A stretch of DNA of 53,164 bases. Source: Leeuwenhoekiella nanhaiensis (GTDB lineage Bacteria; Bacteroidota; Bacteroidia; Flavobacteriales; Flavobacteriaceae). The position numbers were made by a program, and so were the translations under genes. Shown piece by piece: positions 32,701 through 41,461 of the stretch (positions are counted from its first letter, which is position 1; each line of letters opens with the position of its first letter). The DNA lies in the NCBI RefSeq assembly GCF_002744755.1, contig NZ_KZ319298.1, positions 32,525-85,688 of the forward strand, read 5' to 3'. The notes under the pieces are model-generated. The model was not told where the DNA came from. It did no database searches and saw nothing but the letters and a program-made list of their open reading frames with translations.

Positions 32701-34101
32701 ATGTTCCACTTTACCGCAACCTATACAGACCTGTACCAACTGAGTATGGCTCAGGTTTACTTCAATAAAAATGAAAATCAGCAGGCTGTTTTTGACTATT
32801 ACTTCCGCAATTTGCCTTACAAAGGCGGTTATGCCGTTTTCGCAGGGCTGGAAGAATTGCTGGATATCATTGAAACCCTTCGGTTTTCTGAAGCCGATTT
32901 GGAATACCTGAAAAGCCATGATTTTGAACCCGCATTTTTAAAGTATCTGAAAGATTTTCGCTTTAGCGGAAGCATTAAAAGTATGGCTGAAGGCGAGGTG
33001 GTTTTCCCAAACGCACCTATTCTAGAAGTAGAAGCAAACCTGATCGAGGCACAGATTATTGAAACCATTTTGCTCAATATTCTGAATTTTCAAACCCTCA
33101 TAGCTACCAAAGCCAGCCGCATTCGCAATGTAGCCGGCAACAAGACCCTGCTTGATTTTGGTTTACGCCGTGCTCAGGGCCCGGGTGGATATTATGCATC
33201 GCGGGCTGCTATGGTAGGTGGTTTTGACGGAAGCAGTAACGTGGTGACGGGAAGAGATTTTGGGATTTCGATAAGCGGCACGATGGCGCACGCCTTTGTA
33301 CAAAGTTATGATGACGAGCTGACTGCCTTTCGGGATTTTGCAAAACACAGACCCAAGAACTGCGTTTTACTCGTAGACACCTATGACACACTTAAAAGCG
33401 GTGTGCCTAATGCCATCACGGTCGCTAAAGAAATGGAAGAACGCGATCAGAAATTACTGGCCATACGTTTAGACAGCGGGGATCTTGCTTACCTCGCCAA
33501 GCGAAGCCGTAAATTACTGGACGACGCCGGTCTCAATTATGTAAAAATCGCAGCTTCTAATCAACTGGATGAGTACGTGATTCAAAGTTTACAGAATCAA
33601 AATGCGCCTATTGACATTTACGGTGTAGGTACAAATCTGGTCATCGGCAAGCCCGATGGCGCTCTGGATGGTGTTTATAAATTGGCTTTCGCCAACGGAA
33701 AGCCTAGAATTAAAATTTCAGAAAGCATCTCTAAGGTGACACTTCCGCATAAAAAGCAGGTCTTTCGTGTATTTACAGAAGATGGAACGATGGTGGGTGC
33801 AGATGCTGTGGCGCTTGAAGAAGAATGGCATATCAACCGCATGCACCATCCGGTTGAGCCTTTTAAAAATCTGGTGCTAACAAGCCTAAAACAGGAACCT
33901 ATGCTGCATCCGGTGATGGAATCGGGTAAGCGTCTTAATCCCAAAAAAAGTCTTCAGGAAATCGCCGCATTTAGCCGGAAGCAGGTAAACGCACTTCCCG
34001 ATGAGTATAAACGTTTTGATAATCCGCATATTTACAAAGTGGGTATAAGCACCCAACTTAAGCAGGAACGCGATAAACTTATTGAACAACATAAAGAATA
34101 A
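32701..34101 (+). CDS. pncB: Nicotinate phosphoribosyltransferase
   Basis: A 466-residue enzyme that makes nicotinate mononucleotide from nicotinate and PRPP, the entry step of NAD salvage. Family marks are TATYTDLYQLSMAQVYF, YFRNLPYKGGYAVFAGLEE, DFGLRRAQGPGGYYASRAA, GSSNV, ISGTMAHAFVQSY, LLVDTYDT, AIRLDSGDL and YGVGTNLV. The nicotinamidase gene pncA lies two genes downstream, so nicotinamide would be deamidated and then converted here. A small secreted protein gene lies between them and begins 2 bases after this stop codon. Confidence 0.95.
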   Translation: MFHFTATYTDLYQLSMAQVYFNKNENQQAVFDYYFRNLPYKGGYAVFAGLEELLDIIETLRFSEADLEYLKSHDFEPAFLKYLKDFRFSGSIKSMAEGEVVFPNAPILEVEANLIEAQIIETILLNILNFQTLIATKASRIRNVAGNKTLLDFGLRRAQGPGGYYASRAAMVGGFDGSSNVVTGRDFGISISGTMAHAFVQSYDDELTAFRDFAKHRPKNCVLLVDTYDTLKSGVPNAITVAKEMEERDQKLLAIRLDSGDLAYLAKRSRKLLDDAGLNYVKIAASNQLDEYVIQSLQNQNAPIDIYGVGTNLVIGKPDGALDGVYKLAFANGKPRIKISESISKVTLPHKKQVFRVFTEDGTMVGADAVALEEEWHINRMHHPVEPFKNLVLTSLKQEPMLHPVMESGKRLNPKKSLQEIAAFSRKQVNALPDEYKRFDNPHIYKVGISTQLKQERDKLIEQHKE

Positions 34102-34103
34102 TC

Positions 34104-34619
34104 TTGCAAAAACTTACTTTATTTCTACTTCTGGCCCTATCCTTCTCAAAACTTTCTGCCCAATCTGAAAATGAAAAGGAATACCTCACGAAAGAAGATA
34201 ATGCCGCTTGGATAGAGTCCTTTAAGAATTTAGACACCAAAGAGCTTCAGCTTAAAGCCATAAGAGAAAAGATTTACAGCGATAGCATTTATATTGCTCC
34301 GAGACCGGGAATTTCGCACACCGGTTTATCTGATGAATCTAAAAAAAGCCTGAAAGCAAGACAGGAATCATTACCTCAAGTAACATCTGATTGTAAGATT
34401 TTAATGGTGTTGAATTCAGAAAATATTCAAACTGAAATTGATTTGAAGAAAAATCCGGAATCTATAGCATTGGTTGAAAAGCTCATTCCGCAAAACATTG
34501 AAGGTATTCAAATACTGGAAGGTACAGAAGCTATGGCCATTTTTGGTGCCCGCACGCGGGGCTGTGCTGTTTTACTCTTACAGGCAGCTTCAGACAAGCT
34601 AAGCCTTCCTGAAAACTAA
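34104..34619 (+). CDS. Small secreted protein with TonB-plug-like end
   Basis: A 171-residue frame with a TTG start, placed directly at a signal peptide (LFLLLALSFSKLSAQ). The middle is charged and without known domain (about residues 20-95). The end, IEGIQILEGTEAMAIFGART, resembles the plug-domain signature of TonB-dependent receptors and of plug-like modules in other Bacteroidota envelope proteins (IESIEVLKG..A.A.YG.RG). No barrel follows. It lies 2 bases behind pncB and 30 bases before pncA, so it is co-transcribed with NAD salvage genes, which is unexplained. Confidence 0.7.
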   Translation: MQKLTLFLLLALSFSKLSAQSENEKEYLTKEDNAAWIESFKNLDTKELQLKAIREKIYSDSIYIAPRPGISHTGLSDESKKSLKARQESLPQVTSDCKILMVLNSENIQTEIDLKKNPESIALVEKLIPQNIEGIQILEGTEAMAIFGARTRGCAVLLLQAASDKLSLPEN

Positions 34620-34649
34620 ATCACAAACCCACTAGAACGTTACTACTAT

Positions 34650-35258
34650 ATGAAAGCACTTCTCATCATAGATATGCAAAATGATTTTATGCCTGGCGGA
34701 GCGCTCGCGGTACCCGGCGGAGACCAGATTATTCCACTGGTAAACAAGCTACAGGATAAATTTGAACTGGTCATCGCCACTCAGGACTGGCATCCTGAAA
34801 ATCATTCCAGCTTTGCTGAAAACCATCACAATAAAGCAGAATTTGAGACCATAGAGCTTGACGGCCTTGAGCAGACGTTGTGGCCTGTACATTGCATTCA
34901 GACTTCAGACGGAGCAGATTTTCACCCCCACCTTAACGCTTCGCGCATTGAAGCTATTTTTAGAAAAGGTACCGACCCAAAAATTGACAGTTACAGCGGC
35001 TTCTATGATAATGCTCACCTCAAATCAACAGGACTATCGGGATATTTAAAGGAGAAGGGGGTTACCTCAATCTATTTTTGTGGTCTTGCCGCGGAATATT
35101 GTGTTGGATTCTCGGTACTGGATGCCCTCAATGAGGGTTTTAAAGCAACCCTCTTTGAAGATGCTACACGAGCCTTAAATGAAGATGCTTTTGAGGCTAC
35201 AAAAAAACAAATTCTTGATAAGGGTGGAAGAATTAAGCGCGCTGAAGACTTATTTTAG
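34650..35258 (+). CDS. pncA: Nicotinamidase/pyrazinamidase
   Basis: A 202-residue cysteine hydrolase of the isochorismatase fold. It converts nicotinamide to nicotinate. The catalytic triad can be read as D8 (IIDMQNDFMPGGALAV), K106 (IFRKGTDP) and C151 (CGLAAEYCVGFS). Metal ligands D46, H48 and H52 lie in ATQDWHPENHSSF. Its product feeds PncB, encoded upstream in the same operon. A terminator follows at 35324. Confidence 0.96.
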   Translation: MKALLIIDMQNDFMPGGALAVPGGDQIIPLVNKLQDKFELVIATQDWHPENHSSFAENHHNKAEFETIELDGLEQTLWPVHCIQTSDGADFHPHLNASRIEAIFRKGTDPKIDSYSGFYDNAHLKSTGLSGYLKEKGVTSIYFCGLAAEYCVGFSVLDALNEGFKATLFEDATRALNEDAFEATKKQILDKGGRIKRAEDLF

Positions 35259-35323
35259 GGCGAAGAATTCAATCAAAGGATAGTACTTGACCACTTAAGA
35301 CTACCGGTTAATTACAGCTTACA

Positions 35324-35346
35324 GCCTGCATTATGCAGGCTTTTTT
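35324..35346 (+). terminator. Terminator of the pnc operon
   Basis: Perfect stem GCCTGCA/TGCAGGC (35324-35330 with 35334-35340, loop tta) followed by six Ts. Confidence 0.9.
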
Positions 35347-35493
35347 ATGCGCCAATTTCGGCAAGAAGGCAATTCGATTACCTGTATTTTCAGTATAAAA
35401 AATTATGAATTTTCAATCAAAAAAGTATTTACATTAGATACGATTAGTACACCATAAACACCAACCAGAATTGCGGTATTCCGCATCATTTTT

Positions 35494-36078
35494 ATGATAC
35501 ACCCACATACTGAAATACGCTTTATTAACGAACAAAAAGGTCATGGCGTTGTAGCCACTCAATTCATCCCAGCGGGCACCATTACCTGGGCATTAGACAA
35601 ACTCGACCGGGAGTTTAGTCCTGCCGAATTTCAAAAGCTCGATCCGCTTTATCAACATATTCTGGACACCTATACCTACCGGAACAAAAGTGGGAATATG
35701 GTTCTGTGTTGGGATAACGGCAGATTTGTGAATCACAGTTTTAAATCGAATTGTTTAAGCACCGCGTACGATTTTGAAATTGCTATTCGTGACATTCACC
35801 CCGGAGAAGAACTGACTGACGACTATGGCTATCTCAACGTAACCAGTCCGTTTGAAGGTATAGATGAAGGCACCTCCAGAAAAGTGGTGTATTCTGATGA
35901 TTTATTGAATTTTTCCGAAATGTGGGATGCTCAATTACTTGAAGTGTTTCCGAAAATTCTTGAAGTTAATCAGCCTCTTAAAAATCTGGTTTCCGGAGAA
36001 ATCTGGTCTACGATCCAGGCAATCAATGCCGGTCAGGTAACGATGGCTTCCATTGGAGAAAATTACTTTCGGCCTTAA
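35494..36078 (+). CDS. SET-domain protein
   Basis: A 194-residue protein with the SET lysine-methyltransferase fold. KGHGVVATQFIPAGTITWALD near the N-terminus is the first strand pair, RFVNHSFKSNCLSTAYDFEI carries the NHS-type cofactor motif, and PGEELTDDYGYLN the catalytic-tyrosine region. The post-SET zinc cysteines of eukaryotic enzymes are absent. If active it would methylate a protein lysine; the target is unknown. The gene stands alone between two spacers of about 235 and 66 bases. Confidence 0.85.
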   Translation: MIHPHTEIRFINEQKGHGVVATQFIPAGTITWALDKLDREFSPAEFQKLDPLYQHILDTYTYRNKSGNMVLCWDNGRFVNHSFKSNCLSTAYDFEIAIRDIHPGEELTDDYGYLNVTSPFEGIDEGTSRKVVYSDDLLNFSEMWDAQLLEVFPKILEVNQPLKNLVSGEIWSTIQAINAGQVTMASIGENYFRP

Positions 36079-36144
36079 AGGCGCAAAAAATAAGAATCTG
36101 TCCCTTTTAGAACGTATTTAAACCGTATTTTTCATCAAAAAGAG

Positions 36145-36861
36145 ATGATTTTTGGTGGAATAGACGGTTGCAAAGCGGGATGGCTACTTATTACTTACGA
36201 AAGCGGCAACTACGATTGGGAGGTTGTTCCAAAAATAAACGACCTAACCTCCTGTTTAAATCTAAAATCCCGGGTGTTCATTGATATGCCCATTGGCCTG
36301 GCTTCTAAAGAGTACCCTCGTACGATTGAACAGGTTCTACGAACGGAATTAGAAAACCGAAGCTCAACCGTTTTTAGTGTGCCGGTAAGAGCTGCTGTTT
36401 ATGAAAAGAACCGGGATCTGGCCAAGCAGCTAAACAAGGAGGCTACAGGAAAAAGTCTTTCTGAGCAATCGCTAAATATTAAGGATAAAATCTGTGAGGT
36501 TGATCTGTTTATACGGAATTGTAGCTCTCCTATCGAGCTTATTGAGTCACATCCTGAACTGTGTTTTAAATATTTAAATGGCAGCATTCTTCAGACAAAA
36601 AAATCCCAGAAAGCAGGAATTGAAGAGCGTCTTAGCATCATCAACAGGTACGACCCTGATTGCGCGAAGCTGTTTTATGAAATACTAAAAAATACCTTAC
36701 GTAAAAACGTAAAGCCCGATGACATTGCAGACGCGCTGGTTTTATGTTTGGCTAACCGGCTCAATTCAGAACAACAGCCTGATTTTTTAATAGATGCTAA
36801 TCTTCACGACGCGTTTAAAATCCCTATTAGAATAGGTTATCACAATCCCGAAAGCGAATAA
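36145..36861 (+). CDS. DUF429 protein, predicted RNase H-like nuclease
   Basis: A 238-residue protein of the DUF429 family. The N-terminal GGIDGCKAGWLLI, FIDMPIGLAS and VFSVPVRAAVY are typical, as is IESHPELCFKYLNG. The C-terminal DDIADALVLCLANRL would give a further acidic residue of an RNase H-like site. The biochemical role of the family is predicted, not proven. It follows the SET-domain gene by 66 bases in the same direction. Confidence 0.88.
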   Translation: MIFGGIDGCKAGWLLITYESGNYDWEVVPKINDLTSCLNLKSRVFIDMPIGLASKEYPRTIEQVLRTELENRSSTVFSVPVRAAVYEKNRDLAKQLNKEATGKSLSEQSLNIKDKICEVDLFIRNCSSPIELIESHPELCFKYLNGSILQTKKSQKAGIEERLSIINRYDPDCAKLFYEILKNTLRKNVKPDDIADALVLCLANRLNSEQQPDFLIDANLHDAFKIPIRIGYHNPESE

Positions 36862-36973
36862 ATTTTAAATTTTACGGAATTCCATAAAATTTCAGACTTT
36901 CCAATACTTATATTCGCCAGGCCTAACTTAATCGTGACCAAATTTTTGATTATCAAAACAAAACCTTTCACCT

Positions 36974-37387
36974 ATGATTACACTTAGGCACCGCAAACGA
37001 AAGCGCTTTCTCAATCTTACGTTGGGTATTCTTTGGCTTCTGATTTTCGGATTTAGAATCATTTCTAAACCAAAGCCTGATGCGTTTGATTTTTGGATCA
37101 TTGCTTTTGCGCTCTTCTTTATCCTTTATTTTGTATACCTCACTAAACGCCCAGTCCTAACCCTTAGTGAAACGCAAATAATAAGACATCATTTTTTGAA
37201 AGATAAAATCTTACCCGTCAGTGACTTGTCAGAATTTGTAGTAAATGCTAAGGGTGATTATGTACTTAAGTCTAATTCGGGTAAATCTATTTGTTTTAAA
37301 CCGGTATATTTAGACCAGAAATCTCTGGGAGTATTTAAAAAATTTTTAGCTGTTCTTATTTCTGAAAAGAAAGACAGACGTGATTAG
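36974..37387 (+). CDS. Small membrane protein with PH-like tail
   Basis: A 137-residue protein with a basic N-terminus (RHRKRKRF), two membrane segments at about residues 14-30 and 40-58, and a soluble C-terminal half (VLTLSETQIIRHHFLKDKILPVSDLSEFVV) that resembles the short bacterial PH-like domains on membrane proteins. It overlaps the following gene by 8 bases, suggesting translational coupling. No function can be named. Confidence 0.65.
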   Translation: MITLRHRKRKRFLNLTLGILWLLIFGFRIISKPKPDAFDFWIIAFALFFILYFVYLTKRPVLTLSETQIIRHHFLKDKILPVSDLSEFVVNAKGDYVLKSNSGKSICFKPVYLDQKSLGVFKKFLAVLISEKKDRRD

Positions 37388-37772
37388 ACTCCCTTACAAA
37401 TTCAGATTTATGATTGAGGCTCCCTGGCACTATTATAGTATGGCGGCAATGTATATTGTTGCAGGCATTATGCATTTTATAAAGCCAAAAGCGTATATGC
37501 GCATTATGCCCAGATATCTGCCTGCCCATAGAACACTGGTATACCTTAGCGGCCTTGCTGAAGTAGTTTTTGGTATATTATTATTTTTTGATTCAACACA
37601 AGTACTTGCTACTTGGGGAATAATTGCGATGCTAGCTGTTTTTCTGCTGGTCCACGTATATATGCTTTCATCTGCCAAGGCTGGCCTTAATTTACCCAAA
37701 TGGTTGCTCTGGCTCAGATTACTTTTACAATTTGGCCTCATGTACTGGGCCTATTTTTACCTCAACACATAA
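37380..37772 (+). CDS. DoxX-like membrane protein
   Basis: A 130-residue protein with four membrane segments, starting with GTG at 37380 or ATG at 37410. MAAMYIVAGIMHFIKPKAYMRIMPRYLP is the usual DoxX-like start (segment plus NP/KP loop), followed by LVYLSGLAEVVFGILLF and two further helices. Such proteins are of uncertain function; some relate to quinone or thiol redox chemistry. It overlaps the PH-like membrane protein gene by 8 bases. Confidence 0.82.
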   Translation: MIRLPYKFRFMIEAPWHYYSMAAMYIVAGIMHFIKPKAYMRIMPRYLPAHRTLVYLSGLAEVVFGILLFFDSTQVLATWGIIAMLAVFLLVHVYMLSSAKAGLNLPKWLLWLRLLLQFGLMYWAYFYLNT

Positions 37773-37800
37773 AAAAACCCACGCTTTGGCGTGGGTCTTT
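37771..37800 (-). terminator. Bidirectional terminator between convergent genes
   Basis: Perfect stem ACCCACGC/GCGTGGGT (37777-37784 with 37789-37796, loop tttg). On the minus strand it is followed by seven Ts, on the plus strand by a weaker T stretch. Confidence 0.85.
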
Positions 37801-37821
37801 GTAAAGTTTTTTAGTATCTGA

Positions 37822-38406
37822 TTACTGAAGCGTAATAGCTTTAGTAAAGTAATCGTTTCCTATAGATACTCCTATTTTATAGGTACCTGCAGGTAATGAA
37901 TTTAGGTCTAAAGCCTGTTTTACAATAAGATCTTTATTTGAAATAGATTCAATGATCTCACCATTTGCATCATAGATACGGGTTGTTGTTTTTACTTCTT
38001 TAGGATTAGTAAAGGAGATCAAAACAATACCTTCATTTACTTTGTAACTTGGCTTAAAGATGGTTTTGCTCTCATCACTTACAATATCAAGTCCGTCAGA
38101 TTTTCTTGAAATTGTTGTATATGATTTTGCATAGTCATCTTCATAAATAAGATAATACTTTCCAACGGGAAGTTCTTCAAGACTTAAAGTCTTACTGTCA
38201 TTTGAAGTAGCGCCTGCATATTCACTAAATAATCGCTCTCCGTCAACATCTTCAAGATAGATCTGAGCACCTTCTATAGCATTAGTATAAGCTACATTAA
38301 CGCGGAAATTGTCATTAACTGTTACCGCTATTCCGTCTGCTGCGTTTACATTCAAACTTAAAAGTACGATTGTAAACAGAACCAAAGTTTTAAATAGAGT
38401 TTTCAT
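37822..38406 (-). CDS. Secreted protein with T9SS-like C-terminal motif
   Basis: A 194-residue protein with a signal peptide (ending NVNAAD). It seems to have two similar beta-sandwich halves, each ending in a line of the type LPVGKYYLIYEDDYAKSYTTI and LPAGTYKIGVSIGNDYFTKAITL; the latter resembles T9SS type A sorting tails. IYDANGEIIESI fits the same fold. The start at 38406 is chosen because a TAAGTTTG promoter box lies at 38436-38443 (minus strand), downstream of the alternative ATG at 38481. Function unknown; it may be a small surface or envelope protein. Confidence 0.75.
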   Translation of the reverse strand: MKTLFKTLVLFTIVLLSLNVNAADGIAVTVNDNFRVNVAYTNAIEGAQIYLEDVDGERLFSEYAGATSNDSKTLSLEELPVGKYYLIYEDDYAKSYTTISRKSDGLDIVSDESKTIFKPSYKVNEGIVLISFTNPKEVKTTTRIYDANGEIIESISNKDLIVKQALDLNSLPAGTYKIGVSIGNDYFTKAITLQ

Positions 38407-38435
38407 AGTTTTGGGTTTTTTCAATTTGTTTGATA

Positions 38436-38443
38436 CAAACTTA
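38436..38443 (-). promoter_or_regulatory. Promoter -7 box of the secreted protein gene
   Basis: Reads TAAGTTTG on the minus strand, about 30 bases before the chosen start at 38406. A clear TTG -33 box at the right distance was not found. Confidence 0.5.
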
Positions 38444-38560
38444 GGGCGATTTTCCACTTCTAAATAGAAGCCATTATGCATATTTATGTCCTATTTTAAC
38501 TCCACAACCGATTTAAATTTTAATTTTGTGAAAAATATACATATTAAGGTTAAAATAGCA

Positions 38561-38586
38561 TAGTCAATTATGATTGCTCTTGACTA
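38561..38586. promoter_or_regulatory. Inverted repeat upstream of the first AraC-type gene
   Basis: TAGTCAA (38561-38567) and TTGACTA (38580-38586) are perfect inverted copies with a 12-base spacer, about 30 bases before the start codon. It may be an operator. Confidence 0.4.
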
Positions 38587-38616
38587 ATTTTAGAGTAGCT
38601 AAAAAGATTTCTAATT

Positions 38617-39495
38617 ATGATAAAATCCCCAAAACCCGCTTTTGAGAAAATTGAACCCGGTTTTGGCAGTTCATTTTCATATAGAACCTACGATGAAAAC
38701 CACGAGAACAACAATCTTAATTTCTGGCACTACCACCCCGAGCTTGAGCTTGTTTATGTAAAGAAAGGTACTGGTAAAAGGCAAGTAGGCAGCCATATTT
38801 CGTATTATAGAAACGGCGAACTTATTCTGATTGGCTCAAACCTGCCGCATTGTGGCTTCACAGACTCGTTAAGCAATTATGAGCGTGAAACCGTAATACA
38901 AATGAAACCTGATTTTCTAGGTGAATCTTTTTTTCAAATTCCTGAGATGCGAAGTATTCAGGGATTATTTGAACGAGCTAAAATGGGGATCGTGTTCCAT
39001 GGTGACTCTAAGCGTGAGATTGGCTCAAAGATTGAATCTTTAAAAGATCTACAAAGCTACGAGCGTCTTTTGGGCCTTCTGGAAATCCTTAAACTTCTTG
39101 ATCGGACTGATAATTATACCATTTTGAATGCTCAGGGTTTTATTCTTGAAACTGAGTTACAAGATAATAACCGTATAAATGTCATATTTAACTTTGTAAA
39201 GGAAGAATTTAAAAGACAAATCTCATTAGAAGAAATTTCTGAATTAGTAAATATGACCGTTCCTGCCTTCTGCAGATATTTTAAAAAAATTACAGGAAAG
39301 ACTTTTACGCAGTTTGTAAATGAGTATCGCCTGGTTCACGCCGCAAAGCTTCTCCATGAAAAGCCCATCAGTATCACAGATGTATGTTTTGAAAGTGGAT
39401 TCAATAACTTCAGTCACTTCAATAAACAATTCAAAAAGTTCACTGGTAAAACTCCTTCAACTTACCGAAACGAGCTAAAAAACGTTGTCTCTTAA
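38617..39495 (+). CDS. AraC-family regulator with cupin sensor
   Basis: A 292-residue regulator. The N-terminal cupin-like sensor (residues about 20-105) shows NLNFWHYHPELELVYVKKGTGKR and GELILIGSNLPHCG. The C-terminal AraC domain has two helix-turn-helix units: ISLEEISELVNMTVPAFCRYFKKITGKT and ISITDVCFESGFNNFSHFNKQFKKFTGKTP. Such proteins usually respond to a carbohydrate or related small molecule; no target operon lies next to it. It is divergent from the secreted protein gene, with a 210-base space between, so it may regulate that gene. Confidence 0.93.
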   Translation: MIKSPKPAFEKIEPGFGSSFSYRTYDENHENNNLNFWHYHPELELVYVKKGTGKRQVGSHISYYRNGELILIGSNLPHCGFTDSLSNYERETVIQMKPDFLGESFFQIPEMRSIQGLFERAKMGIVFHGDSKREIGSKIESLKDLQSYERLLGLLEILKLLDRTDNYTILNAQGFILETELQDNNRINVIFNFVKEEFKRQISLEEISELVNMTVPAFCRYFKKITGKTFTQFVNEYRLVHAAKLLHEKPISITDVCFESGFNNFSHFNKQFKKFTGKTPSTYRNELKNVVS

Positions 39496-39798
39496 AGGAT
39501 ATCTAAATCCGATTAAGTACTTGTAAAATTCTGGCAAGTACGGTTATAAGTGTGAAATTAACGCTATTTGTTTATAGGGAAACATTATTTTAATTACATT
39601 TATCAACCCTCAAATTCAGTCCCTCCCTAGGTTATTTTATCATCATTTTGACGTATTTTTATGATGCATTGTAAGATTTTCATTCTTACAATAGTGTTAA
39701 ATTATTAGTCAAACCGTAACTTTTAAAAGTTTTTAACAACTATTAGTATTGATCAGTTAGAATTCTAAAGTCCCAAATCTAAAAAATCATACCCAACC
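39496..39798. other. 303-base spacer between two AraC-type genes
   Basis: No open reading frame was found. The main feature is a perfect 9-bp inverted repeat, ATTGTAAGA/TCTTACAAT, at 39668-39676 and 39684-39692 with a 7-base loop, about 105 bases before the second regulator. It has no T run and may be an operator. Confidence 0.6.
39668..39692. promoter_or_regulatory. Perfect inverted repeat upstream of the second AraC-type gene
   Basis: ATTGTAAGA-TTTTCAT-TCTTACAAT. Symmetry and position suggest a regulatory site rather than a terminator. Confidence 0.4.
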
Positions 39799-40662
39799 AT
39801 GATTCTACTTAATTGGCAGGAAATTTTCTACATAAATAGATTCACCACATCCAGGTGGGATCCTCAAAGTCGTGATGATGTCTATTTTGAAATGATCTTC
39901 ATTGAAGAAGGAAGTGGTCGCATAAGTCTTAATGGAAAGACAATCAATTATAAAGGTCGAGACAGTTTCATATTTTCTCAAGAGGAAAAACCCGAGATAA
40001 AAATTTACGAAACCACCACTTTTATAGTCTACCGCTTGACGCAACTTATGTTTTCGAGCAAAATAAATCTCAACGAAAGACAGTATTGGCTCAGAAGGTG
40101 CGAGTATATCTTCAATCATCCCAAGCGCAGTTTTGATACCGCCGTGCGCAAAATGGAAGATCAGGATTTAATTTGGCGTATTATCTTCTTTATAAATAAA
40201 GAAAATTCCAACAAGGAACAATACTATCTCGAAATCATAGCTAATATGCTGAGTACGCTCTTAAGTATTTTAGCGCGCAATGTTACAGACACTCCATTTT
40301 CAAAGGAATTATTACTTAAGTCAGCCAAGAAGACAGAACGTATAGATGAGATTTACGCATACATCAGATACAATATTTACGACTCTAAAAAGCTCAAGAT
40401 TGCTAACATCGCAAGACATTTTCACATTACCAGTAGTACTTTAAGTAATTACTTTAAGAAAGAAACGGGTAATTCCCTGCACAATTATATCATTCTTTAT
40501 AAACTAGAGATAGTAAAAGACCGTTTATTGAATTCTGAATTCACCGTCTCACAGATTGCAATTCAATTAGGCTTTACCGATGAAAGCCATCTAACCCGAA
40601 TCTTTAAGAAATATTGCGACAGTACTCCAAAGCAGTTTAAGATTGATAACGGACAGGAGTGA
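39799..40662 (+). CDS. AraC-family regulator
   Basis: A 287-residue regulator. The N-terminal half is a divergent cupin-like domain (DDVYFEMIFIEEGSGRISLNGKTINYKGRDSFIFS). The C-terminal AraC domain shows LKIANIARHFHITSSTLSNYFKKETGNSL and FTVSQIAIQLGFTDESHLTRIFKKYCDSTPKQF, both helix-turn-helix units. The inducer is not evident. It lies between the first AraC-type gene and the convergent nuclease gene; no target genes can be named. Confidence 0.92.
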   Translation: MILLNWQEIFYINRFTTSRWDPQSRDDVYFEMIFIEEGSGRISLNGKTINYKGRDSFIFSQEEKPEIKIYETTTFIVYRLTQLMFSSKINLNERQYWLRRCEYIFNHPKRSFDTAVRKMEDQDLIWRIIFFINKENSNKEQYYLEIIANMLSTLLSILARNVTDTPFSKELLLKSAKKTERIDEIYAYIRYNIYDSKKLKIANIARHFHITSSTLSNYFKKETGNSLHNYIILYKLEIVKDRLLNSEFTVSQIAIQLGFTDESHLTRIFKKYCDSTPKQFKIDNGQE

Positions 40663-40684
40663 AATTAGGTCTCAGATTTAGGAT

Positions 40685-41461
40685 TTAGTCAAAAATTTCA
40701 TTTAAAACAGCAGCCAGTCTGAGTCCTCCTTTTTGCAGTTGTTGAGTCACAAGACTCATATAGTCTGCAGAATACCGGTACCCTAATTCCTCTCCTATTT
40801 CGGCAGAACTATATACCTCGTCGGCCAGTTTTTGGCCCTCTGAAACCCATGATAACAAATCACCAGAGGTAAACATCTTAAATTCCTTTTTTGTCACTTT
40901 ACCGAAATTAGTGCTCAATTCACTATAAGACATTCCGTAACCTTCAATCATTTTAGTATCCCAAACTGAGTGCAGATTGGTACCATCTTTAAACCAGCGC
41001 ACCTGAAAATCATTTCCGCCTTTATCAGCTGCGTGACCTAAGTGCAAAGGTTGGTGCAAATCACCTATAAAATGTACCAGCAGTTTAAGGTGAAATGCTT
41101 TTTCTTCCCTGGAACTCGTATCACTCGTCAATACGTCTTCACAGGTTCTGATGGCCATTACTAAATCGCCGTATTCATTCTTATCAGCATCCGCGTAACT
41201 CAACCTGGGCTCGATATTTACATAATGCCAGCTGCTGTACTTTCGATATTCCTTGTAGCTTTTTATTTCATCAGCATAAGTAGAAACGGTTACTAAGGTC
41301 TCATCTTCCAGAATTTCCTTTATAGCCTTTTTTGCTTTACCGGATAGATAATTAGTTGCAATAGCTGCTGTTGCCCTATGTCCTTTTTGACCCCAATCAT
41401 CAGCCAGGCCTGAAAAGCAGGATAATAACGTGAGTAAAATACAGATACCTAATTTATTCAT
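40685..41461 (-). CDS. Secreted S1/P1-type nuclease
   Basis: A 258-residue zinc nuclease with signal peptide (cleavage near SGLA/DDW). The mature N-terminal Trp (W23) is a zinc ligand in this family, followed by H28 in WGQKGHRA. Further ligands are in WHYVN, LLVHFIGDLHQPLHLGHAADKGGNDF and NLHSVWDTKMI. It would degrade single-stranded DNA and RNA outside the cytoplasm, for nutrient or phosphate gain. A TACTTTTG promoter box (41478-41485, minus strand) lies about 20 bases upstream, so the transcript is separate. Confidence 0.94.
   Translation of the reverse strand: MNKLGICILLTLLSCFSGLADDWGQKGHRATAAIATNYLSGKAKKAIKEILEDETLVTVSTYADEIKSYKEYRKYSSWHYVNIEPRLSYADADKNEYGDLVMAIRTCEDVLTSDTSSREEKAFHLKLLVHFIGDLHQPLHLGHAADKGGNDFQVRWFKDGTNLHSVWDTKMIEGYGMSYSELSTNFGKVTKKEFKMFTSGDLLSWVSEGQKLADEVYSSAEIGEELGYRYSADYMSLVTQQLQKGGLRLAAVLNEIFD

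Noticed and set aside
34104-34619. Truncated TonB-dependent receptor pseudogene
   Set aside because: The frame is intact with signal peptide and ends after the plug-like motif; there is no leftover barrel sequence before pncA, so a small intact gene is more likely.
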